Made by a program: the position numbers and the translations under genes
The notes under the pieces: generated by a model
The model's database searches: none
Told to the model about the DNA's origin: nothing
What the model saw: the letters and a program-made list of their open reading frames with translations, nothing else
Shown: positions 8,134 to 16,801 of the stretch, piece after piece
Layout: every line of letters starts with the position of its first letter
Numbering within the stretch: the stretch's first letter is position 1
Origin: Candidatus Bathyarchaeota archaeon
GTDB taxonomy: Archaea; Thermoproteota; Bathyarchaeia; Bathyarchaeales; Bathycorpusculaceae
Direction of reading: 5' to 3'
Length of the DNA: 64,000 nt
Assembly (NCBI GenBank): GCA_025059195.1
Contig: JANXDU010000006.1
Location: 62,001-126,000, forward strand

Positions 8134-9225
8134 CTACGTTATGAAGTTGGTTAAACCCACTTCTTTTGCTAACCTAACCGCATGTTCCATTTCATCCCTG
8201 GTTAGTCTTCGCCGCAGCTCTGGAATCTCATATGCCCGCCATTCCGGCCTATATTGAAACATCACATTCACGCGCGTTTCCCGGCTCAAGTTTGCGGCTA
8301 TCCATTCAAGTATTGGTTTTGTGCAGCATTGAAGGTGTCCAGGCAGAACTAAGACGCGAATTATGAGTTCACCATATTTTTTTGCTGCCAAATGGTTTTG
8401 TGTGCAAACCTTCCAGTAGCTAGGAGCCTCTGAAATTCTCTCGGCGCAGTCACCTGGTCCATACTTGAAGTCCAAAAGGTAAACATCGACAAAACCAGCT
8501 AAGATTTCAGCTGTTTCGGAACTGTAGTATGTGTTAGAGTTCCAAACCACCGGTATGTTCACATTCACATATTTGAATGTTTCAAGCCACTGCCCAAGCC
8601 ACGGTGTTGGTTCTCCACCCACAAGGTTTGCGTTCCGACAGCCACTTTTGCGTAGGGCTTCAACCTCATCTGCGAGTCTTTCCGGTTTATAAATATCGCC
8701 TTTCTCGATCCATTGGGAGATGGTCCAGTTTTGGCAGTGCTTGCACCGCATTGTGCAGCCCATGGTAAAAATAGTTCCCGAAGGAACAAGCTCCGGTTCC
8801 TCGCCCACATGCTCGAAGATACTTGAAACGGTTATCTCTGCTCCGCACTTGCAGAAACCAAGGTTACCTTTAAGCCTATTAACTCCGCATCTCCTAACAC
8901 AAAATTGACACTTTTCCAACATACGCTTTGCGATCTCGATTTTAAGGTCTAAATAGGATTTTTCTGGACTGAGTAAACTATTCAGGTTTTTCTTCCCATC
9001 GTCTATTTCATTCTCAAGTTCATAAAATTCCCGCGTAAGTGCCTCATGTTTTCGCCAAAGCTCATCTGTAGAGTCTTCCTTTCTAAAAGGTGCTGAAAGT
9101 TTCTTGGCTATTTGAAATTTGGCCGGCTTCTCATTATGCACAACGGCGAAATACCTAGCCAAACTTCGCTTTGCCTTTTCGTCGTTCAACACAGCGACGG
9201 CGTCTGGACGTAGGAGCCTCCACAT
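8134..9225 (-). CDS. Radical SAM protein, PflX/COG1313-like
   Basis: 363 residues. An N-terminal cysteine cluster (CQFCVRRCGVNRL, then GFCKCGAE) precedes the radical SAM CxxxCxxC in GCTMRCKHCQNW, with a glycine motif NLVGGEPTPW. This resembles the PflX-like activating-enzyme family of unknown substrate. The open frame extends to 9360, but that part overlaps the end of the upstream radical SAM gene in another frame; ATG 9225, 30 bases after the neighbour's stop, is the better start. It forms an operon with the ArsR and AmrS-like genes. Confidence 0.85.
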   Translation of the reverse strand: MWRLLRPDAVAVLNDEKAKRSLARYFAVVHNEKPAKFQIAKKLSAPFRKEDSTDELWRKHEALTREFYELENEIDDGKKNLNSLLSPEKSYLDLKIEIAKRMLEKCQFCVRRCGVNRLKGNLGFCKCGAEITVSSIFEHVGEEPELVPSGTIFTMGCTMRCKHCQNWTISQWIEKGDIYKPERLADEVEALRKSGCRNANLVGGEPTPWLGQWLETFKYVNVNIPVVWNSNTYYSSETAEILAGFVDVYLLDFKYGPGDCAERISEAPSYWKVCTQNHLAAKKYGELIIRVLVLPGHLQCCTKPILEWIAANLSRETRVNVMFQYRPEWRAYEIPELRRRLTRDEMEHAVRLAKEVGLTNFIT

Positions 9226-9254
9226 AAAGGCTCGACCACGGTTAGTGAAGATCT

Positions 9255-10304
9255 TTAAAACAGCGCATAAGGGTAGGCGTAGCCACTCGGATAAAGTCTT
9301 CCTTTTATTGGGATCTCTCGCCCGCACACCGGACAACGCATGTCCTTTGTTAGGTTCCATCTTGTAATCTCAAAGCTGAAACGCTTAATCAAAAGCTCGT
9401 TGCAATCTGGGCAGTAGGTGTTCTCAGCTGGATGACCCGGAACATTCCCTATGTAAACGAAATTTAGACCAGCGCTCTTGGCAGCAGCGTAGGCCTTCTC
9501 TAATGTCTGGATGGGTGTTGAAGGAATATCCATGAGCTTATAATCAGGATGGAAACGAAGTAAATGAAAAGGCGTGTCTTCTCCAATTGCTTCTTTAATC
9601 CATTCTGCAATTTTCGCAATTTGGTCTATAGAGTCGCCTATTTTTGGAACAAGAAGATTTGTTATTTCTATGTGGATGCCCCGTCGTTTCATTTCTTTTA
9701 AACATTCAAAAATGGGAGCAACCGACGGGACGGATGAAAAATTTTTGTAGAATTCTGGGTCGCCGCCGCCCTTAAAGTCCACTGTAGCTGCGTCCAGATA
9801 GGGCGCAATGGTTCTAACAGCTTCCGGCGTCATGTATCCATTTGTGACAAAAGTGTTAAAGAAGCCAACCTGGTGTGCAAGTTTTGCCGTTTCATAAGCG
9901 TATTCAAAGAATATTGTGGGTTCCGTGTATGTGTAGCTTATGCCTTGGCACCCGTTATCCCTTGTGGCCTTCACAACTTCCTCTGGAGAAAAATTGCGGC
10001 CAGCAATTTGTTTTTCTTGGCTTATGGTCCAGTTATCACAAAATTGGCAGCGGAAGTTGCATCCTACAGTGGCAATGGACATAACGGAGGCGCCCGGATT
10101 AAAGTGGAAAAGAGGTTTTTTTCCAATAGGGTCTACACACGCGGATACAGCTTTTCCATAAACAAGCGAGTAAAGAACCCCTTTCTCGTTTTTTCTGACA
10201 AGGCAGAAGCCAGTCTCTCCACTTTTTATTACGCATCTTCTGCCACATAAATTGCATTTAACTTTCTCGTTTTCCAAACGCTCGTAAAGCATAGCCTCGC
10301 GCAC
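9255..10304 (-). CDS. amrS: AmrS-like radical SAM enzyme (AmmeMemoRadiSam family)
   Basis: 349 residues. N-terminal CNLCGRRCVI...GFCLVR cluster, the radical SAM motif GCNFRCQFCDNW, SYTYTEPTIFFEY, TVDFKGG, and a C-terminal zinc-binding region (CPDCNELL, CPVCGREIP). This is the AmmeMemoRadiSam radical SAM family, usually linked in genomes with AMMECR1 and MEMO1 proteins, neither of which is in this window. The GTG start at 10304 has a strong GGAGG eight bases upstream, overlapping the end of the ArsR-like gene, so the two are translationally coupled. Confidence 0.9.
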   Translation of the reverse strand: MREAMLYERLENEKVKCNLCGRRCVIKSGETGFCLVRKNEKGVLYSLVYGKAVSACVDPIGKKPLFHFNPGASVMSIATVGCNFRCQFCDNWTISQEKQIAGRNFSPEEVVKATRDNGCQGISYTYTEPTIFFEYAYETAKLAHQVGFFNTFVTNGYMTPEAVRTIAPYLDAATVDFKGGGDPEFYKNFSSVPSVAPIFECLKEMKRRGIHIEITNLLVPKIGDSIDQIAKIAEWIKEAIGEDTPFHLLRFHPDYKLMDIPSTPIQTLEKAYAAAKSAGLNFVYIGNVPGHPAENTYCPDCNELLIKRFSFEITRWNLTKDMRCPVCGREIPIKGRLYPSGYAYPYALF

Positions 10305-10307
10305 GGC

Positions 10308-10595
10308 TTATTCCTCCGCCAAATGGAAGCCGTTGCCGTTAAAACCTATTTTTACCGCTTTTCTGGACGCCCTAAACCCCTTTTTGTGCCCATTGGTCGT
10401 TATTAGACCAGCCTCCCGAAGTTTTTTCAAGTGGAAAGATATTGTAGTTGCTGAAACCGATTTTGGCAAAATCTTTTCTATGTCGCTAATAGTTCTGGCT
10501 TCTGGATACTTTTCCAATAAATACTGAAGTATTTTTGTCCTTGTGGGGTCGCTTAGGGCTTCACATATTTTATGACCGTTAGATTGTTTCTCCAA
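10308..10595 (-). CDS. ArsR-family winged-helix regulator
   Basis: 95 residues, TTG start. It has the ArsR fold signature: CEALSDPTRTKILQYLLEK, then a recognition helix SATTISFHLKKLREAGLI and a basic wing (HKKGFRASRKAVKIGF). There is no Cys metal-sensing pair. As first gene of the operon with two radical SAM enzymes it may autoregulate the unit; the region upstream contains AT-rich DNA (10596-10650). Confidence 0.85.
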   Translation of the reverse strand: MEKQSNGHKICEALSDPTRTKILQYLLEKYPEARTISDIEKILPKSVSATTISFHLKKLREAGLITTNGHKKGFRASRKAVKIGFNGNGFHLAEE

Positions 10596-10671
10596 CTTTA
10601 CTCACTATTATTATATAAAAATATTAAAAAATTAAAAGTTTTCCCCCAAAAAGCCGGTACTAAAACCGTTA

Positions 10672-11268
10672 TTATGAAGGAATGCCTTGTTTAATTTCAA
10701 AAACAAAAGGCGCCGTAAACGTTTTAATGTCTAATTCTATATCAAGCAAGCCCTCTAAAAAGCCAGCCCATATTTTAGGTTCGCTGATAAACGGCGCCTT
10801 GACCAGTATGTATTTATCTTTGAGGTAGAAATCCCCGAAGCCTTGAACCCTCAAGCGTTTAAACACTTCATGCCACGTATCCCTATTTGATGTTTGAATG
10901 CCGAGGGTTGCCTCCATGGAGACTTTTGAGGCCTCCCCCATTTTTCGGCCGATTTCTCGCCACCTCTCCTCTGGAATATTCTGGATTAAAATGTTTACAA
11001 GTTCCACGTTGAGGAAGGCTATACGGCTTATTCCACAATAATATTCGCCGGGGAAACGCCAATCATAAATCATCATGCTTCTATAGATATCGAGCATCTT
11101 TGAGAACAACGGCTTTATGCCTTGTTCTTTCCCTTCTCGGATCAACGCGTCAATGAATTTCCGTTCCTCCTCCTCAAGGATGATTGTGGTTCTTTTTGCT
11201 GAATCTCTTTTCTCGTCTAAATTTTTTCCTCTATTTTTTTCTTGCATAATCGGTATATATTTCAGCAT
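10672..11268 (-). CDS. Conserved-looking archaeal protein with ribbon-helix-helix-like N-terminus
   Basis: 198 residues. After a charged leader, residues about 25-50 (RTTIILEEEERKFIDALIRE) look like a ribbon-helix-helix DNA-binding segment. The remaining 140 residues are mixed alpha/beta and were not recognised; they could be a ligand-binding domain. ATG 11268 has a short AGGT upstream. ATG 11247, near the predicted transcription start of a CATATAAGG box at about 11275, would give a leaderless message and is equally possible. Confidence 0.6.
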   Translation of the reverse strand: MLKYIPIMQEKNRGKNLDEKRDSAKRTTIILEEEERKFIDALIREGKEQGIKPLFSKMLDIYRSMMIYDWRFPGEYYCGISRIAFLNVELVNILIQNIPEERWREIGRKMGEASKVSMEATLGIQTSNRDTWHEVFKRLRVQGFGDFYLKDKYILVKAPFISEPKIWAGFLEGLLDIELDIKTFTAPFVFEIKQGIPS

Positions 11269-11315
11269 ACCTTATATGCTTTGTTCCACGAGAGGAAGGG
11301 CCTGAAAGCTGAACG

Positions 11316-11323
11316 TTTTTAAG
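11316..11323 (+). promoter_or_regulatory. TATA-like box upstream of candidate sRNA
   Basis: GTTTTTAAGCCCC with its centre about 27 bases before 11347, the distance expected between an archaeal TATA box and the transcription start. It would place the start almost exactly at the 5' end of the candidate C/D-box RNA. Confidence 0.4.
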
Positions 11324-11347
11324 CCCCTTTTGTATAACTGTTACGAC

Positions 11348-11405
11348 GCCGATGAAGAACCCAAACCGCTGAAGAACTGATGATGCCCCCTGGGGTATCG
11401 GAGGC
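11348..11405 (+). ncRNA. Candidate C/D-box guide RNA
   Basis: Stem GCC (11348-11350) with GGC (11403-11405); C-like box CCGATGA (11349-11355); 13-base guide; perfect D' box CTGA (11369-11372); AGAA spacer; C' box CTGATGA (11377-11383); 15-base guide; D-like box CGGA (11399-11402). GTTA/TAAC complementarity extends outside the stem. Size and spacing fit an archaeal C/D sRNA; the outer boxes deviate in the same way as the candidate at 6686-6752. A TATA-like box sits at the right distance upstream. No target was established. Confidence 0.4.
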
Positions 11406-11421
11406 TATAACCAACTAATTT

Positions 11422-11691
11422 CTAAGAGATAGCCGCCCTTTTAATGAGAAGAACGAGAAACGCGAAACCTACCACAAATAACAATAAGCCAGACACCATG
11501 GACAGAGCATAGTCCAAATCCAGCACCCTCCATAAAACAAGAACCGAATATGTTGGTCCAGCGAAAATCAAAGCTGCGGCGATAAGTGTGAAAAAGGTTC
11601 TCCAAAACCTTGAATTTAAATCTAAACCGCGGGATTTTCCTTCCCTTTTACTCAATTTTAAATCCTCCCAGTTAGGCACAAACACTCCCAA
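11422..11691 (-). CDS. Small two-helix membrane protein
   Basis: 89 residues, not recognised. A charged N-terminal 30 residues is followed by two hydrophobic segments (about 31-53 and 60-82) ending in LIKRAAIS. It lies 17 bases downstream of the PAC2 gene on the same strand and is probably co-transcribed with it. Confidence 0.6.
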   Translation of the reverse strand: MGVFVPNWEDLKLSKREGKSRGLDLNSRFWRTFFTLIAAALIFAGPTYSVLVLWRVLDLDYALSMVSGLLLFVVGFAFLVLLIKRAAIS

Positions 11692-11708
11692 TAAGTTTAG
11701 CTTGCCTC

Positions 11709-12353
11709 TTATAACCCTTCCTTCACCTCGTTTCCCATAGCCTTCATTAAAAATTTAAAAACTGAAAAGCCTGCCCCGCGGTCTGCCCTAAACCCCGTGG
11801 TCGCTCCTAAAAGGCATACACCTTCTAAACCGCGCTCTTTAGCCATCCCGATTGTCAAGCCAGCAGCGCCAACAATCCTTCCTTTTCCATATAAAACGGC
11901 GCCTTTTTCCATAAATTCAACAGCCAGCCTCGGCGATGTTGCAGCGACATAAACGCGCCCAGCATCATCCACGGATGGAACACCGCCCAGGGTTATTATA
12001 AAGTTACAGCCGTAGCCTACTATGAAGTCGAGCACTTCGCCGCAAAGCTCGTAATGGGCTATGACATCCTCAAAAGAAGGTTGTGTGTCACCTGTCATTA
12101 TTATAAAATCGTTTTTATCCATAGGGGCGGCGTAAAACTCGTACTTGGGTAAACGGCAAATACCATCAGCGTTGACGGAAACGTAGTCCGGAAAGCATGG
12201 CGCATACATTTCAGCGAAGGGTTTGGCTCCGCAAAATTTTATTAGGAGATGGGCGGCAATTTTGCCCACGTTCCCAAAACCAGGCAACCCTTGAACAAAA
12301 ATGGGATTATCAAGCATTGGAGTGAAAATCTTACGGAAATACGGTTTGTCCAT
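11709..12353 (-). CDS. PAC2-family protein (proteasome assembly chaperone-like)
   Basis: 214 residues. PAC2 family signatures: NPIFVQGLPGFGNVGKIAAHLL at the N-terminus, then GDTQPSFEDVIAHYELCGEVL and IITLGGVP. Eukaryotic relatives help assemble the proteasome alpha ring; archaeal members are assumed to act similarly but this is unproven. The family also appears as ATP-grasp-linked proteins. Confidence 0.88.
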   Translation of the reverse strand: MDKPYFRKIFTPMLDNPIFVQGLPGFGNVGKIAAHLLIKFCGAKPFAEMYAPCFPDYVSVNADGICRLPKYEFYAAPMDKNDFIIMTGDTQPSFEDVIAHYELCGEVLDFIVGYGCNFIITLGGVPSVDDAGRVYVAATSPRLAVEFMEKGAVLYGKGRIVGAAGLTIGMAKERGLEGVCLLGATTGFRADRGAGFSVFKFLMKAMGNEVKEGL

Positions 12354-12412
12354 AGGCTGTTCTACCTTCGAAAGCGCAACTGTAATAATAAAGGTTTCTG
12401 AATTTCCTAAAA

Positions 12413-12423
12413 GGATTTAAGAA
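12413..12423 (+). promoter_or_regulatory. TATA-like box of the initiator tRNA gene
   Basis: GGATTTAAGAA, centred about 27 bases before the first base of tRNA-Met (12445), the standard archaeal promoter spacing. Confidence 0.6.
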
Positions 12424-12444
12424 AGTTTGGTTCAGCATACATGT

Positions 12445-12523
12445 AGCGGGGTGGGGTAGCCAGGATTAACCCGCTGGGCTCATAACCCAGAGATCGGTCG
12501 TTCAAATCGACCCCCCGCTACCA
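12445..12523 (+). tRNA. Initiator tRNA-Met (CAT), CCA encoded
   Basis: Cloverleaf with acceptor AGCGGGG/CCCCGCT, discriminator A and an encoded CCA (12521-12523). Anticodon arm CTGGG-CTCATAA-CCCAG gives CAT. The three consecutive G:C pairs next to the anticodon loop and the A1:U72 end mark an initiator. T arm GGTCG-TTCAAAT-CGACC. No intron. Confidence 0.95.
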
Positions 12524-12647
12524 ATTCTTTACCAATTTGAAAAACCAAATTGTTTAGTTTCTGCAGCTACACACTAGACGAAAGAATATTCCCAAAAAAG
12601 GTTATATTCAAAAAATAGACAGTTATCTACGGGGAGGAGGAGAAAAA

Positions 12648-14120
12648 ATGAAAGTGAAAACCTTATCGTTAGCGGTGTTTTTGGTGGCGATGCTTTCAAT
12701 CTCTATTGCACCGTGGCCTTCGGTTGACTCTGAATCTCCGGCTAGGGTTGTAAGTTTAGACAATAACATTTTAGTGCATGAGTACATGATGTTGGATGAG
12801 GCTTCCGTGGAGGCTGTGGGCAGTTTTTCAAGCGTTAGCTTTGGGTATTTGCCATTCTGGGTTGACATGGTTGACGCTGAAACGGTTTCAGAAACGGGTG
12901 AAGGAGTCTATGTGGCTGTGTTAGACACAGGGTTGCCTCCGTTCTGGCGGTATTACTTCCCAGCTGATCGCATTAAGGAGGAATGGGGTAGAGGCTTCAC
13001 CCATGATATTAAATGGAACCCCGCAGGATACTACGAGATTGGCCCGCTGAGAGATGACAGGGGTTTCATCACTAGTATTCGTGGTTCAGGCCATGGAGCT
13101 CACGTGACAAGCACTATAATAGGCTTCTACTTTAATCCTGCGGCGCGTCCGGAACTTGGATCTTTTCCAACGCCTCTGTTCTATGTTAGGGGGGTTGCTC
13201 CGAAAGCCACAATTATTCCGGTGCTCGTGTTGGATGCATGGTGGATTTGGCGTCCTGATCTGGGTCGATATGAGCTTCTTACTGGTGGAACTTGGGAGAT
13301 GGTGGCTGCTGGCATCCGCTACGTGGGCGACTTAGCGAAACAGCATAAAGTGAAAATAATCATTAGCATGAGTTTAGGCGGAACAAGGCCGAGCCCACTG
13401 GTGGAGGAAGCTATAAACTATGCGATTTCTCAGGGCTGCATAGTTGTTGCCGCCGCTGGAAACTCTGGTGAAGCTGGAATGAATTGGCCTGGAGCCTATC
13501 CGCAAGTGATTTCCGCAGCAGCTGGAGGATGGACCCTACAGTTTATTGGCAGCGGAACCTCAAATCCTCCGTCACCATATAGGTGGTGGCTAAGCGATGT
13601 GCCGGAAAAGTTTAACGTTGAAGATGCGCTTGGAAACGACTGGCAACACTATCTGGTAGACTTTAGCTCCAGACCTAACCGCACCTTGGGACAGACATGG
13701 AAAGATCTGGATGTTTGCACACCAGGATGTTGGGTTGTAGGTCCATACAAACCCTACGACACAAGACCTACGCCATCGTGGGATTACCGATACTATTTTG
13801 TGTCAGGTACAAGCATGGCTACTCCACATGTCTCGGGAATCGCAGCCCTCGTCGCCCAGAACCACAAATACTTGAGTCAATACGCCTTTGAAGAAATATT
13901 CAGGCTGGCTTCGGTTCGCATTCCAATGCCAAGAGATGAAGAAACCGGCGGTGTATGGGTCTGGCACCCGACTTTAGGCAAATATACCTACTACACTTGG
14001 AACAACCATGACTATGGCAGCGGATGGCTGCAAGCGGACAACGCGTTCTTTGCAGCGCGGGTCTATTTGAATCCAAAAAGTAAAGCAAAAATTTCAGAGT
14101 TCCTTATTGCACCAGACTAG
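12648..14120 (+). CDS. Secreted subtilisin-like serine protease (S8)
   Basis: 490 residues. Signal peptide (1-25), then the S8 catalytic set: Asp93 in VAVLDTG, His149 in GSGHGAHVTS, oxyanion Asn272 in AAAGNSG and Ser389 in VSGTSMATPHVSG. About 100 residues between the Asp and His blocks and several Trp-rich insertions (WWIWRPDLGRYEL) are unlike classic subtilisins. No large propeptide or C-terminal anchor is evident. A very strong site GGGGAGGAGGAG precedes ATG 12648. It converges with a second S8 protease. Confidence 0.92.
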   Translation: MKVKTLSLAVFLVAMLSISIAPWPSVDSESPARVVSLDNNILVHEYMMLDEASVEAVGSFSSVSFGYLPFWVDMVDAETVSETGEGVYVAVLDTGLPPFWRYYFPADRIKEEWGRGFTHDIKWNPAGYYEIGPLRDDRGFITSIRGSGHGAHVTSTIIGFYFNPAARPELGSFPTPLFYVRGVAPKATIIPVLVLDAWWIWRPDLGRYELLTGGTWEMVAAGIRYVGDLAKQHKVKIIISMSLGGTRPSPLVEEAINYAISQGCIVVAAAGNSGEAGMNWPGAYPQVISAAAGGWTLQFIGSGTSNPPSPYRWWLSDVPEKFNVEDALGNDWQHYLVDFSSRPNRTLGQTWKDLDVCTPGCWVVGPYKPYDTRPTPSWDYRYYFVSGTSMATPHVSGIAALVAQNHKYLSQYAFEEIFRLASVRIPMPRDEETGGVWVWHPTLGKYTYYTWNNHDYGSGWLQADNAFFAARVYLNPKSKAKISEFLIAPD

Positions 14121-14253
14121 CATGAACCTTAAAACATCCACATCCCATTTTTATTTTGGAGATCCATCAGATGACCTATTTTGCATAGTCAACCAATGAA
14201 AACGAAGCAACTGTCGAGGTTTAACTAGAAAAAGTTGGGGGTGGAGATCTATT

Positions 14254-16704
14254 TTAGGCTTGCCTGATGAAGTAGATGTACACTTTGAAGGCTTCAGAGC
14301 CTGTGTATATTGTATATCCGCTGATTTGTAGGCGGATTCTTTGGACCGGAGCTGGAATGACCACCCTTTCTGGCGAGTTCCACGTTGCTCCCGCTGTTGT
14401 CGTGAGCCAGCGAGTTCCGTTGTACCATTCAATGTAGAGATCTAGGTCTGATGTGGGATATATGCTCCAGTCATGCATCCACCAGAGTTCAATTACAACT
14501 TTTGATGTACCCTTAGGAACGTTGATAGTTCTCCAGGAAGTTTGCTGACCTTCCTTTAGGATTCCAAAAAATAGCATGTTAGGCGATTTCCATTCGGCTT
14601 TTGTTACTGTAACCTTTATGTTTGCGGAGATGACGTCGTAGCTAGTCCAGTCATTCTCTATAACTACTTTAACGTATCCTGGTTCAATAGGATAGGTCGC
14701 CCATGTGAAGGTTGGCTCTGGTGTAAAGTAGGGAACGGACCAGGTTACGGTGTCGTCTGTAATGTAGAACCATGAGTTGCCGATAACGTTGGCGCCTCTA
14801 ACCCAGTAAGCCGTAACCGTCCTTTTAGCAGTTCCGATGTAGATTTCAAGGCTGTTCCTTCCGAGTGGATTATTGCCCAAAACAACGTTGGTTACTTCAA
14901 GTTTAATAGAGTCCGTTAACTCAGTTACTTCGAATACGTATTCAACTTTGTGGCCTGGTGGCAGGTTGGTGACAGACGCTGTATATACGCCTTCTGTGTA
15001 GATTGGTATATTTCTTATATTTGCGAGGCTGGCTTTTTCTGGGAGCGGAGGCGCGACATCACCATACGAGGGGTCAGCCTTCAAAACTGCCAAAGCCTTG
15101 GTTGCGTTTAGATAGCCAGCGCCTTGTTCGTATTTATTAAAGCCAGGTAACCAAACAGCGCCGCCAGTGAGCGCCTGTTTGTAGTCTTCCGGACTAGCGC
15201 CAAGATTCTTCATTTCTGAGTATGCGTTAAGCAAGGCGGTGGCGCCGGCGATGGCCGGTGTCGCCATAGAAGTTCCGGAAGCCCAAGCAATAGAAGTGGT
15301 GCTATTTGTAGTGAAGGCCGATAGGACAAATCTCCCTGTGGCTGATAGAGTAGGCTTAACGCGACCATCGGATGTGGGCCCACGACTGCTAATAGTATCA
15401 ATTATTGGGGTTGAGCTAACGAATAGTTGTGCACCGGGACCCGGCGGAGCCTGTGGCGGCCTCAAATAATAGTAATCCCAATAGGCTGCGGAGTGCACGC
15501 GGTCCGCCGCCATGCCCGCGGTAATTGAAGTATAGGCGGCTCCAGGTGTCGCTACAGTCATAGACGCTGGGCCGTTATTGCCCGCCGCGGCAACTACGGT
15601 TATGCCATTTGCGGTCAGGGTGTCTATTAGTTGTTCATACATTGTTCTTCCTTCAAAAAGGGAGCCCCCTCCTAGGCTCATGCTGACTACATCTATGTCG
15701 TATCCATAGTTGAGTTTCAAGTTAAGAACATGCTCTAGGGCAAGGATTATTATTCCTCTTGGTATGGCTCCCCCTGTGTGGTCGAAAACTTTAACTATGT
15801 ATAGGCTTGCTGCAGGCGCCATTCCAAGAAGCCAGATGGTTTTTCTTCCCTGCGCATCTGTTGGAAGTGGTATTCCGCTGTAATATTCGAGGGCTTGGGC
15901 GTAAATATAGAGTCTAGTTCCCGGGGAGGCCACTACTCCGCCTCGGCTCGCAATGGTTCCCGCACAATGGCCACCGTGCATATGATTGTTTGGATTGTCC
16001 CAACCTAAATACTTGGGATTCCAAGCCCATGTTGGTGGATAAAGGTCGTATATTGTTTTATTGTTTCGGCTGAGGTCTATTCCGCCAACTATTTCTCCAA
16101 GTGCTTTTTTAGGCGCAAACATGAAATGTTCAGTCCATATGCCAGTATCAATTATCGCCACAAGCGAACCGGCGCCCATGTTTGTTTCTCCCCATATCTG
16201 CTGTGCGCCCATGTAAATAGTGTTCCAGTAATTGTTAATGCCGTCTGGCGGCTCACTCGCAGTGAAAGCCACGGTCTCGTATTCCCCGTCCGCTGCTGTC
16301 AGCTCAAAAAGCGGGTTGGTTTCACCACCCTCAAGCCCAGGTATCGACAATTGATCTTCGAGATATATCTTCTCTACTATGCTGTTTTTGGTTAATTCAA
16401 GCACTCCCCATGCTGGAACCTTCGCGGATAGACCTTTAACAAAATTGAACTGCAAGCCAACCTTACCGCCCATCTCATTTATCTGCTGAATCACGCTACT
16501 GTAATCATTCGTCGATGTTTCGATAAGCACATTTACAAAACCAGTCGCCCTTGTTATTTCTTCCCATAGTACCGGAGATATTTTTGAAGCATCTAGAGCC
16601 ACTTGCACAGAAACTGTTGGAACTAAGCTAAACACTGAAAGCAAAAGTATTGGCAGCAACATCCCAACGCTAAACTTTAAACTTCTCACCGAAATCCATA
16701 ACAT
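14254..16704 (-). CDS. Large secreted subtilisin-like serine protease (S8) with C-terminal domains
   Basis: 816 residues. Signal peptide (1-33), an I9-like propeptide (about 50-120), then catalytic Asp186 (VAIIDTG), His243 (HGGHCAGT), Asn376 (AAAGNNG) and Ser479 (SGTSMATP). Residues about 560-816 are beta-rich and resemble the pre-peptidase/jelly-roll domains attached to extracellular proteases (DLDLYIEWYNGT near 760). No membrane anchor is visible. Start ATG 16704 follows an AGGAGAGGG. The gene faces the 12648 protease tail to tail. Confidence 0.92.
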   Translation of the reverse strand: MLWISVRSLKFSVGMLLPILLLSVFSLVPTVSVQVALDASKISPVLWEEITRATGFVNVLIETSTNDYSSVIQQINEMGGKVGLQFNFVKGLSAKVPAWGVLELTKNSIVEKIYLEDQLSIPGLEGGETNPLFELTAADGEYETVAFTASEPPDGINNYWNTIYMGAQQIWGETNMGAGSLVAIIDTGIWTEHFMFAPKKALGEIVGGIDLSRNNKTIYDLYPPTWAWNPKYLGWDNPNNHMHGGHCAGTIASRGGVVASPGTRLYIYAQALEYYSGIPLPTDAQGRKTIWLLGMAPAASLYIVKVFDHTGGAIPRGIIILALEHVLNLKLNYGYDIDVVSMSLGGGSLFEGRTMYEQLIDTLTANGITVVAAAGNNGPASMTVATPGAAYTSITAGMAADRVHSAAYWDYYYLRPPQAPPGPGAQLFVSSTPIIDTISSRGPTSDGRVKPTLSATGRFVLSAFTTNSTTSIAWASGTSMATPAIAGATALLNAYSEMKNLGASPEDYKQALTGGAVWLPGFNKYEQGAGYLNATKALAVLKADPSYGDVAPPLPEKASLANIRNIPIYTEGVYTASVTNLPPGHKVEYVFEVTELTDSIKLEVTNVVLGNNPLGRNSLEIYIGTAKRTVTAYWVRGANVIGNSWFYITDDTVTWSVPYFTPEPTFTWATYPIEPGYVKVVIENDWTSYDVISANIKVTVTKAEWKSPNMLFFGILKEGQQTSWRTINVPKGTSKVVIELWWMHDWSIYPTSDLDLYIEWYNGTRWLTTTAGATWNSPERVVIPAPVQRIRLQISGYTIYTGSEAFKVYIYFIRQA

Positions 16705-16734
16705 AGTGACGCCCTCTCCTTTCCCCTTTTACGG

Positions 16735-16757
16735 GTGCAATAAATTAAAATATGCAC
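16735..16757. promoter_or_regulatory. Inverted repeat in promoter of the large S8 protease
   Basis: GTGCA and TGCAC separated by 13 A/T bases, overlapping the AT-rich promoter region (16735-16775) upstream of the minus-strand protease. The symmetry and position suit a regulator site; no regulator is assigned. Confidence 0.35.
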
Positions 16758-16801
16758 TAAATTTAAATTTAACGGAAACTTGACCCCACGGAACACTACC
16801 A

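Noticed and set aside
9226-9360. N-terminal 45 codons of the open frame of the second radical SAM gene
   Set aside because: They overlap the 3' end of the AmrS-like gene and have no family similarity; a start at 9225 is better.
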